This document shows, piece after piece, positions 57,390 to 64,000 of a DNA stretch of 64,000 bases (position 1 is the stretch's first letter; every line of letters starts with the position of its first letter). Origin of the DNA: Holophagae bacterium (GTDB lineage Bacteria > Acidobacteriota > Holophagae > Acanthopleuribacterales > Acanthopleuribacteraceae). The stretch spans positions 19,782 to 83,781 of the forward strand of contig JAUIFE010000035.1 of assembly GCA_030429565.1 (NCBI GenBank). The letters are read 5' to 3'. The position numbers and the translations under genes were made by a program. The notes below the pieces were generated by a model. It saw nothing but the letters and a program-made list of their open reading frames with translations, was not told the DNA's origin and searched no databases.

Positions 57390-58592
57390 TCAGGGCTGAG
57401 CTAGAAGCCGCTGCACCTCGGGTTTTAGCGTTGCAAAAACCAAACAAGGCTGGTCTTCATCTAGCACAGCTTCCTCATTTTCAATCAAGGGACTTTTGAC
57501 GACTTTTTCCTCTAGTACTTTCAGGTTTTTCCTCGCCATGATAAAGACCATGGTGTCGTCAAGGTTCGTTTGATATCGAGGAAAGCGAGAAATCAGTCGT
57601 TTGTTCAAGAGTTGTTTCCCTTCGGCAGAGAAGGGAACATAGCCACGCATGCCCACTTTGGCGAACACAACGGTCGGTAATGAAATCATCCGGTGAATAC
57701 TGCCCTGCCAATTCTCAACCATGCTAATTTTTTTTAAGTCGTCTCTAGGGATTTCCATGTAAGCGTCCAAAGTTAGACTTTCCGGGACTTGAACCATCAG
57801 GCTTTTTGATTGTTGGGTCACTGGATTCCATATTGAAATACTGCTGTAAGATGGATTGCCCATCCAAAAAACATCACCTACAGTTTCAAAATGATAAATG
57901 AGACTTTCGCCAAATTTCCGTTCAAGCTCTTTGTCTCGTTTGCCGAGCGGTTGCGCTAGTGCCACTCGCGTGATTTTTCCAGAATCGTTGCGTTGCACAC
58001 TTGTCTTCGCACCTTGAGCATCTGGGTGTTCTCGGATTTGTGCATTTGAAAAAATAATTTCATCAGGTGTAGGCCATTTAAATGCCGCGGGCTGAGGAAT
58101 CCAGGTTCCGCTGGTAAGACGCGGATTGCGAAAATCAAGAGAGCCTTGATGCTGACCGTTTTCATCATAGACGTGAATGCTATGCTGAAAAAGATCCCAA
58201 AACGCGACTTGGTTCCCAAATATTCGTGTGCCATAGACGAGTTTACTGATTTCACCCGGGCCTTCGCCTTGAACGGCAATGGTGTCCTTATAGGTGCCGT
58301 CAAGATGGTATCTGTAGAGTTCATTACCCTTGTCGTTTGTCATGAATAGGTAGGAAGACAAAGCGACGCAAGTCTTTGGTTGATCAAAGAGAACGGTGCC
58401 GGTCTGCTCGATGGGAAAAGCTACCTCATAACGAAACAAATCTTCAAAGTAGGTTGCGTCTTGTAAATTTATTAATGGGCCCGGCTTTTGAGTTAACGTG
58501 TATGATTTTTTGGTGTTGGTGCCAATGAAGGCAATGGCGAAATACCCGACGCCTAGGAAAAAGATTGACCATGATGTATAGCGATAGATCAT
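57390..58592 (-). CDS. 6-bladed beta-propeller protein
   Basis: 400 aa. The ATG at 58592 overlaps the stop codon of the upstream peptide gene (ATGA), a sign of translational coupling; an upstream GTG at 58616 is less likely. The N-terminal hydrophobic segment (SIFFLGVGYFAIAFIG) is probably an uncleaved signal or anchor. About residues 60-370 give a propeller pattern with GEGPGEISKLVYG, VAFWDLFQHSIHVYDENG and FWMGNPSYSSISIWN, as in the 6-bladed family best known from Bacteroidetes and also present in other phyla. In those bacteria such genes are often paired with small exported peptides, as here. Probably periplasmic, function unknown. Confidence 0.75.
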   Translation of the reverse strand: MIYRYTSWSIFFLGVGYFAIAFIGTNTKKSYTLTQKPGPLINLQDATYFEDLFRYEVAFPIEQTGTVLFDQPKTCVALSSYLFMTNDKGNELYRYHLDGTYKDTIAVQGEGPGEISKLVYGTRIFGNQVAFWDLFQHSIHVYDENGQHQGSLDFRNPRLTSGTWIPQPAAFKWPTPDEIIFSNAQIREHPDAQGAKTSVQRNDSGKITRVALAQPLGKRDKELERKFGESLIYHFETVGDVFWMGNPSYSSISIWNPVTQQSKSLMVQVPESLTLDAYMEIPRDDLKKISMVENWQGSIHRMISLPTVVFAKVGMRGYVPFSAEGKQLLNKRLISRFPRYQTNLDDTMVFIMARKNLKVLEEKVVKSPLIENEEAVLDEDQPCLVFATLKPEVQRLLAQP

Positions 58593-58894
58593 AGCGGGCC
58601 ACACATGGCTTCGCACCAGGTAATGAAGTCATAACATTGGCCGCCGAAGCCGCTGTCGGTGCAATCGTCTTGAAACATTTTGTGGCAGCTTGTGTAAAGA
58701 CTGGGGGCGCAAAACCAAACTTTACATGTCGTCTCTATGACAATATTGCAGCGGCATTCACAGGCCAATGATTTTTGATCCCAAAGTTGTTGAAGTGTCC
58801 ATGGGGTTTGAGCCTCGGTAGGTCGCGAAAAGAAAGAACCAGAAACCATGAATAAGAAACCTAGAACGATTAAATCTCTGTTATTTAATTTCAT
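58589..58894 (-). CDS. Cys-rich exported peptide
   Basis: 101 aa. Signal peptide MKLNNRDLIVLGFLFMVSGSFFSRPTEA, then a mature part of about 70 residues with ten Cys (LACECRCN, TTCKVWFC, SCHKM, DDCTDSGFGGQC, WCEAMC). It should fold with several disulfides. AAGG lies about 10 nt before the ATG. Its stop overlaps the start of the propeller gene (ATGA), so the pair is co-translated. The Cys pattern does not match a family I can name. A substrate, precursor or partner of the propeller protein is likely from the gene order. Confidence 0.72.
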   Translation of the reverse strand: MKLNNRDLIVLGFLFMVSGSFFSRPTEAQTPWTLQQLWDQKSLACECRCNIVIETTCKVWFCAPSLYTSCHKMFQDDCTDSGFGGQCYDFITWCEAMCGPL

Positions 58895-59001
58895 GAATCC
58901 GGCCTTGCTAAATTTTATCTAAGTTGATGGGTGTTTCTTCGAATGTTTTAGAGATTTTTTTAATTAGGTGGCACAGTTTCAAGAGATTGCGTTGTTGGCT
59001 T

Positions 59002-59174
59002 GTTCTAACCTAAACTGAGCAAATTGGGTGAATGAAATCGCACAAGATGTTGATGCAAAACATCTTGGAAAAAACACCGTCGTACTGGTGTGTACGGCGA
59101 ACATTTTTACTAGATGTTGCAGCCCAAAAGGTTGAGCGATTTCGCCGCCAAAAATCGCTTAGTTTAGGTCTAAC
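59002..59174 (+). repeat. Interspersed structured element, copy C
   Basis: About 173 bp and the best-preserved copy. The ends GTTCTAACCTAAACTGAGC and GCTTAGTTTAGGTCTAAC are nearly perfect inverted repeats. Internal hairpins: CAAGATGTT / AACATCTTG (9 bp) and AGCGATTT / AAATCGCT (8 bp, loop CGCCGCCAA). Conserved blocks in order: CTTGGAAAAA, GCGAACATTTTTAC, TGTTGCAGCCCAA, GATTTCGCCGCCA. Confidence 0.65.
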
Positions 59175-59404
59175 GCATGGTTACTGAATGGATGTGCTCG
59201 TTGAATCCTGTGGTACAGGAGGTTGCTTTATGCAGTTAGAAAAAGTAGCCAAAAGGACTGAATTTGTTAAATAGATCGGGGTTTGGTTGTTTTGGATATT
59301 TTACGGCTTGTTTTTTTGGGGGTCAAGCTTCTCTATTTTTGTTGGTGTTATCTTCTGTTTGTTGATTTGGTTTAGTTGTTTTGTTATTTCGGGAACTCTT
59401 CTTA

Positions 59405-59582
59405 CTTAAGCCGATCGATTCTCGGTGGCGAAATCGAGTCGACTGTTGGGCTGCAGCAATTCGTAACCCTGCGCGTCATACTCGATAGGACGAGCCGTTC
59501 GCGGCCATAGTGCTTTTTCCAACAGGTTTACCGCCAACATAGTGCACGTTTCACCAACCCTGATCGCTCAGTGTAGGTCTGA
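59405..59582 (-). repeat. Interspersed structured element, copy D
   Basis: About 178 bp on the minus strand. It starts AGACCTACACTGAGCGATCA, closely matching the left end of copy C, followed by TGTTGGAAAAAGCAC, hairpin GCCG-CGAA-CGGC, then CTGCAGCCCAACAG and a stem TCGATT / AATCGA around CGCCACCGAG, ending at GGCTTAAG. The AACATTTTTA block is not conserved in this copy. Confidence 0.6.
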
Positions 59583-59780
59583 GCCGGTGGCTTTTTGGTC
59601 GACGTTGTCGTGAGAATAATTAGGCGCCCTGATTGTCATGCGTTTCGCATGAAAAAGGGCTGGGCAAGGGACGGGGCAATCGTCTAGACTGGAGCCATCC
59701 TCTTTCCTCACGGCGCAACACGGTGCCGGTTAACCTTTTTCCGTCAATGCCTTGCGAGGCTGGGTGCCAAGGAGTCCCTT

Positions 59781-60182
59781 ATGAGTGACGCTAAAAAAAC
59801 GTCCTGGTCTGGTGATGAAACGCTCCACCGTGGCGTAAAAATCGCCGGTGAAGCCCTGTTAACGCCCGGTTCGTCGCTGTTGGTTGACGGCCAATACAAA
59901 AAGGGCTTGGCCCACGTCGGTGGCGGTATTTTGGCGGGCCTGGTGCTCGGCCCCATCGGACCGCTGTTGGTGGCGGCGAATTCCTACTGTCGCAGTGTCG
60001 GTGGCCGCAACTTATTTGAGACCTTTACCGAACCCAAGGATTTACGCGACGAAACCCTCACCCATAAGGTTTCCCGTGCGGTTGACGAGGGCGTTACCTT
60101 GGAAGAGTTGCAGCAAGACGTAGCCGAGGACGTCGAAGATCTTTACGCGGAACAACAAGCCAAGTCTCAGCCTGAAGGCTAG
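59781..60182 (+). CDS. Small conserved hypothetical protein (DUF6072-like)
   Basis: 133 aa. ATG with GGAG 6 nt upstream. The middle (GEALLTPGSSLLVDGQYKKGL, then GILAGLVLGPIGPLLVAANSYCRSVGGR) resembles small proteins I recall as DUF6072, with one glycine-rich hydrophobic hairpin that may insert into a membrane. The C-terminal 45 residues form an acidic helix (LEELQQDVAEDVEDLYAEQQ). Such proteins are found near gas-vesicle or storage-related genes in some bacteria, but nothing of the kind is here. Monocistronic. Function unknown; the family name is from memory. Confidence 0.7.
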   Translation: MSDAKKTSWSGDETLHRGVKIAGEALLTPGSSLLVDGQYKKGLAHVGGGILAGLVLGPIGPLLVAANSYCRSVGGRNLFETFTEPKDLRDETLTHKVSRAVDEGVTLEELQQDVAEDVEDLYAEQQAKSQPEG

Positions 60183-60486
60183 CGACGTTAAGGCACGGGT
60201 GATCTCCCACAAACCCTATACCGGCGACAGGGTGGCACGATTCAACGCGGGTGTGCACACCGTCTGGCCGGACCCTTTATCGAAACGAAGCTGGGCCGAC
60301 TGCCAATCGCGTACCGTCGGCCCTCAGGGGTTTACATAAAAGACCCAACTTTTGGTCTGGAGGGCCCGCTTTCGTATCAAGCAGGGGTTTGATGGGAACC
60401 GTAACGCCGGCTTCTCCGTGCGGGTCATCCCCAAAACAAAAAGCCCCGGACGAACCGGGGCTTTCGTAGGTTTGCGGACACCGTTC
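60183..60486. other. Convergent intergenic region
   Basis: 304 bp between convergent genes, holding the minus-strand terminator at 60434-60464. Nothing else visible. Confidence 0.4.
60434..60464 (-). terminator. Rho-independent terminator
   Basis: Perfect 10-bp stem AAAGCCCCGG / CCGGGGCTTT, 5-nt loop, followed on the minus strand by TTGTTTTGG. It ends the 60487-61314 gene. Confidence 0.8.
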
Positions 60487-61314
60487 TTAAAAAGGACGCG
60501 AGTCGCGCTCAAGCAATACGTCGAGGCGGAGGAACTTGGTCCAATCGCCGGGCAAACCGTACTCGTAGTTCACCGAGCCGTGACATGCATCGTAATCTTC
60601 GCAGTCGTCAAAGGTCGCATTCCATTCGATGAGACCATTTTGAATGCGGTAGGTGATGTACTGGGTGTTGGGTACGGAAAACGCATATACCTGTTCAGGG
60701 TTGTTGTTATGGCAAATACTGGTGTAGAACACTTCACCAAAATCTTCCGAGGGATTAAACACATCTTGGTAAAAGTCAATCTGACGACGTTTTTCACGCA
60801 AGGCCGACGTTTCATCGAAGACATGCAGGATGGTGTTGAAAATGCTCTCCCAGTAGGGCATGGCCGGTTCGTTGCGGTCGTGATCGTAGAAGTTAACGCG
60901 TTCCTCGAACGAGTCTTTGTAAGGGTTGTAACGGATGGTGTAAAAACCGCGGTGACCCAACGCATCGGGAGTATCAAAGCGATCAAACGACCAGCTTAAG
61001 CGAACCAGGTGGGGACGGACGGTGAGTTCGTAGGTAACAAAAGAATCGAAGGGCGTTAGGTCAACGTTTCCGAACCGTTGATCGGAGCATTCGCTGTCGT
61101 GGTAGATACCAGTTCCGTTTAATCTCAACTGTGGATTCTCTTCTTGACGCAGTGCCGATTTAAAAAAATCCGAAGCGCGCACGAGAACCGGAATCAAGGT
61201 TCCAAATTTTTCCTTTGTAGGGTCGGTCTTTCTAGCAATGGTTTTGGCTTCTTGGGCAAAACCCATAACCGAAATAAGGGATAAAAGAGACAAAGTAAGT
61301 ACTGTTTTTTTCAC
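60487..61314 (-). CDS. Exported hypothetical protein, 275 aa
   Basis: The GTG at 61314 is preferred: GAGG lies 6 nt upstream and the product starts with a clean signal peptide (MKKTVLTLSLLSLISVMGFAQ when the GTG is read as Met). An ATG eight codons upstream lacks a site. The mature protein is rich in aromatic and acidic residues, with RPHLVRLSWSFDRFD, GFYTIRYNPYKDSFEERV and four Cys near the C-terminus or in pairs (SECSD, SICHN, DDCEDYDACHG). No family recognised. Probably periplasmic or secreted. Monocistronic with terminator. Confidence 0.75.
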   Translation of the reverse strand: MKKTVLTLSLLSLISVMGFAQEAKTIARKTDPTKEKFGTLIPVLVRASDFFKSALRQEENPQLRLNGTGIYHDSECSDQRFGNVDLTPFDSFVTYELTVRPHLVRLSWSFDRFDTPDALGHRGFYTIRYNPYKDSFEERVNFYDHDRNEPAMPYWESIFNTILHVFDETSALREKRRQIDFYQDVFNPSEDFGEVFYTSICHNNNPEQVYAFSVPNTQYITYRIQNGLIEWNATFDDCEDYDACHGSVNYEYGLPGDWTKFLRLDVLLERDSRPF

Positions 61315-62290
61315 GGGAAACCTCTTGAGAATTGGCACGCGAACACCACCACCATTAGCGTTTAAAAAACCTAAAGTATGATGGTATTGGCGGCGCTTTT
61401 AATAAGGGAATGAACCAAACCAAGGCCGAGGAATAGAGAAAGTCTGGGGAGGTCTCTCAGTCGGTGATCTGGTTGTTCCCATTGTCGCAGAACGAATTTG
61501 GATCAATGTGACCCGGATTCGCTCGAGCGCTAAATAAAGCAAACGGGATGCCATGTTTTTGGATCATGTCATATATACCCAGTCTTTAGTTTTACATTAT
61601 ATTGGTTTTTAATGTGAGCGCTATCACTTGGTATTAGAGTGAGCGTCACTGTCCGAGTGACACCTGTATCGCAACTGGGCACAGTTTGGCGCTATTAAAC
61701 CTGAACCGAGCGATTCCGGTGGGTGGCGCTTGCATGAAACGCTTTTGGATGATTGCTTGTTTTGGGTTGGGTTCATTTGCCGGCAAATGAAGCGGGACCG
61801 GTAGTTTGCCGTAGCGTAAATGCGTCGTTGCTCGCCTCAAGCATCGCTTGGCACCAGCGAACCAGAACAGCCAAGAGCCTTGGGCCAAAAGGGAAAACAA
61901 AGGCCGACTTCCGGTGTAAGCCATGGGGTCTGGATGGGCTGAGGCATCCTGATACGACCATTTCCCCACCGTGTTCATCGCCTTAAAAGCCAGGTTAAAG
62001 CTGTTCGGCATCATGCCCTTGGCGGTGGCTGTTCGTTTCGAGCGATACCCGTTGTTTTAGGAATCCTGCCCAGGCGGCGGACACCAAAATGGGTTGGGCG
62101 CGGCATGAGCCTGAACACTGGCCATGACTTCCAGGTACACCCGGCGTTGACGACGGTACACCGCGTTTGATGAGCACAGATGTCAACTGTTTCTGCCGCA
62201 TACCGGTTGCCGCATGACTTTCCCGGCGGTAAACCTTGGGTTGGTTCATCCTCGCTGTCATCGTGGCTTGGAGGATTCTCGTGCCTGGGC
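61315..62290. other. Intergenic region without visible gene
   Basis: About 976 bp. Two short symmetries stand out: hairpin GTCACT-GTCCG-AGTGAC at 61645-61661 and an 18-bp perfect palindrome at 61773-61790 (TCATTTGCCGGCAAATGA). No convincing coding frame. Confidence 0.4.
61773..61790. promoter_or_regulatory. 18-bp perfect palindrome
   Basis: TCATTTGCCGGCAAATGA is fully self-complementary and could be a dimeric-regulator site. No promoter or gene is clearly attached to it, so its function is open. Confidence 0.25.
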
Positions 62291-63535
62291 CTAGATCGGG
62301 TGCGCCTCGACGCCCGGCGTTTCGGCATTAAAGTCCCGGCGTAGGCTAAATAACATGCTCACCATCAGGCAAACGATTATCATGGCCACACCTAGCCCGA
62401 TGGTTTTGTAGGCATGGGGCATTGCCCAAAAAATCAAGGGCGCGGTAACGGCCATGCGCATCCACTCCAGCCGATAGGCGGTGCGGTTTTGTTCCAAAAG
62501 AAGGCCAATATCGATCAGGCTCCAAATGACAAACAAAACAGCGGCGATTTTGACGCTTGTGGCGAGGGACGCTTCCATAAAGAGCAACCAGGTCACCGGT
62601 GGCAGCAGCACGAGAAATTGGGTCGTCGCATACCGTTTTAAAGCTGGGGCGAGGTGTGGATCGTACTTAGCCGGATCGTTTGAAACGGGCGGTGGTGCTT
62701 GGGGTCCGCCCAGGTCGGCAGGGAACCAGCCTGGCGGTTTTAGGAATACGCGGAGTTTGTCACCGAGGGTGCGGGTTCTTCGTGCGGTCTCGAAAAGGTC
62801 CGCCCAGTAATGGCAATTCGCCCAAAACGGATTCCAACTTTCGAGTGGTTTGGTGATGCCGTAGGTGGGTTCTTCTTCTTCCGCTTGAAAGGTGCCGAAC
62901 AGTCGGTCCCAGATGATGAGGGTGCCACCGTGATTTTTGTCGATGTATTTGGGGTTGCGACCGTGGTGTACGCGGTGATGCGAGGGCGTGTTGAAGACCC
63001 ATTCAAGGGGACCCATGCGGCCGATCAGGCGCGTATGGATCCAGAACTGGTAAAGCTTGTTAAAGGAGGCGTTAGCGAGGAACATGACGGGTGGGAAGCC
63101 GATTAACGCCAAAGGTAGGTAGAACACCATGACGAACAAAGGCTGCAGTGAACTTTGACGCAGTGCCACACTCAAGTTGTATTCTTCAGATTGATGGTGG
63201 ACGACGTGGGTTGCCCAAATCGCGTTGACTTCGTGGCTTGAGCGATGGAACCAGTAATAGGCGAAATCCACGGCGAGGAAACACAGAAGCCACAACCCTA
63301 TCGAATCCACCGCGATTTCGAACTGTCGCCAATAGGTGTAAACCCAAACGTAGGCACCTATCAGCACCGTTTTCAAAAACACATCGACGACCTGCTGCAT
63401 AATGCCGCAACTCAAATCATTGACGGAATCATTCAGGCGATATACCTGACGGTTCCGACGTCGCGCCACCCAAAACTCGATGCCCATGAACAGGAAAAAA
63501 AAGGGAATGGCGAGCGCAATGTAGTTGGGTGCCAT
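62291..63535 (-). CDS. Sterol desaturase / fatty acid hydroxylase family membrane protein
   Basis: 414 aa. The ATG at 63535 (GGGGG about 6 nt upstream) gives the usual start MAPNYIALAIPFFFLFMG. Longer in-frame starts add a tail without family character. Five or more membrane segments surround the di-iron histidine clusters: HRSSH (97-101), HVVHH (110-114) and HHRVHH (186-191), in standard order and spacing, with NHGGTLIIWDRLFGTF after them. The C-terminal 130 residues add extra membrane segments (about 300-400), making it longer than the minimal domain. It probably hydroxylates or desaturates a lipid using O2. The substrate cannot be told. It stands alone, with no carotenoid, hopanoid or lipid genes nearby. 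Confidence 0.88.
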   Translation of the reverse strand: MAPNYIALAIPFFFLFMGIEFWVARRRNRQVYRLNDSVNDLSCGIMQQVVDVFLKTVLIGAYVWVYTYWRQFEIAVDSIGLWLLCFLAVDFAYYWFHRSSHEVNAIWATHVVHHQSEEYNLSVALRQSSLQPLFVMVFYLPLALIGFPPVMFLANASFNKLYQFWIHTRLIGRMGPLEWVFNTPSHHRVHHGRNPKYIDKNHGGTLIIWDRLFGTFQAEEEEPTYGITKPLESWNPFWANCHYWADLFETARRTRTLGDKLRVFLKPPGWFPADLGGPQAPPPVSNDPAKYDPHLAPALKRYATTQFLVLLPPVTWLLFMEASLATSVKIAAVLFVIWSLIDIGLLLEQNRTAYRLEWMRMAVTAPLIFWAMPHAYKTIGLGVAMIIVCLMVSMLFSLRRDFNAETPGVEAHPI

Positions 63536-64000
63536 GCTGTACCCCCGATGTTGGAACGATTCATTCAAGGATAGCGCTTCGGGTAGGTGAAACGGAAGCC
63601 GGATCTTTGGCTCGGGTCCTCGAAGGCGTTTCATGATGAACGGGGGCGGTGATGAATGGGGACACGCATCAATTGCGTGATGAACGAGGGCGGTGATGAA
63701 CGGGGACACGTGAATGAACGGCAACCCCGGCACTTAGGACTGAAGCCTTTCGCTGTCATGTGTCGGTCTTCTGAGCCGGCCGTGGGTGGTTCGTATGGTG
63801 GTGGGCACGCCCGCTTTGGGGCGTGCCGGGTCGTTGCCAAATGTCCTGCCGGGATCCCCGCGCGCTGAGCCGGGATGAATGGGGACACGCATCAATTGCG
63901 TGATGAACGAGGGCGGTGATGAACGGGGACACGTGAATGAACGGCAACCCCGGCACTTAGGACTGAAGCCTTTCGCTGTCATGTGTCGGTCTTCTGAGCC
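63536..64000. other. Right-edge intergenic region with long direct repeat
   Basis: No convincing gene. It contains two copies of a segment of at least 127 bp, 223 bp apart, described as a separate feature. Open frames across it on the minus strand are identical because the DNA is repeated. Confidence 0.5.
63651..64000. repeat. Direct repeat, period 223 bp
   Basis: Positions 63651-63777 recur at 63874-64000 without visible mismatch and the second copy is cut by the window edge. Within each copy a shorter motif (GGGGACACG near GTGATGAACG) occurs twice. Possibly the start of a longer tandem array. Confidence 0.85.

Larger units (their letters stand above)
58895..59780. other. AT-rich intergenic region holding element copies C and D
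   Basis: 886 bp. Copy C (59002-59174, plus) and copy D (59405-59582, minus) lie in inverted orientation about 230 bp apart, with a T-rich stretch between them. No protein gene is evident. Confidence 0.45.

Noticed and set aside
59002..59582. Integron attC sites
   Set aside because: The inverted-repeat ends resemble attC in layout, but the R core sequences (RYYYAAC / GTTRRRY) are not clearly present and no integrase or cassette gene is nearby.

Overview
The window (64 kb, fairly GC-rich, long secreted beta-rich proteins, hybrid sensor kinases, a giant NRPS, a chaperone/effector-like pair, no rRNA or tRNA seen) looks like a chromosomal piece of a large-genome Gram-negative bacterium. The gene styles resemble marine Acidobacteriota of the Holophagae/Acanthopleuribacter type or myxobacteria. 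That placement is an inference from gene content, not from a marker gene.

Layout. 1-2.8 kb: edge of a small HD-like protein gene, rsgA and a hypothetical gene. 2.8-13.8 kb (minus strand): a periplasmic-propeller sensor kinase followed by three large exported repeat proteins. 14.5-24.6 kb: a further exported protein with a calcium-loop C-terminus, a hybrid histidine kinase with a possible structured leader RNA, a collagen-like-segment protein, a PD40 propeller protein and a hypothetical. 24.8-32.3 kb: a tandem family of membrane-anchored HEAT-like paralogues (three intact, one truncated). Between the truncated copy and its neighbour lie a REP-associated (Y1/HUH) transposase gene and two related repeat arrays in opposite orientation on its two sides.

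32.7-53.3 kb: a natural-product locus. A small possibly adenylate-forming-like protein and a GNAT/cyclic-nucleotide-binding fusion precede one 18-kb NRPS gene of 6041 residues. The NRPS reads TubC docking domain - (Cy-A-PCP) x4 - Cy-A*[Ox-Ox]-PCP. All five cyclization domains keep DxxxxD. Three of the four intact A domains have cysteine-type pockets. The fifth A domain is degenerate and is split by two tandem FMN thiazoline-oxidase domains. There is no loading module and no release domain. This predicts a poly-thiazoline/thiazole product made from cysteine. A terminator follows the gene.

53.5-54.8 kb: a CesT-type chaperone gene followed at once by a low-complexity probable secreted substrate. 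55.6-64 kb: a cadherin-like repeat protein, a translationally coupled pair (Cys-rich exported peptide plus 6-bladed propeller), small hypotheticals and a sterol-desaturase-family hydroxylase. A direct repeat runs off the right edge.

Four intergenic copies of a roughly 175-190 bp element were found by eye (about 8.85, 32.35, 59.0 and 59.4 kb). They share inverted-repeat ends, a conserved core and stem positions that differ in sequence, and no named feature explains them.
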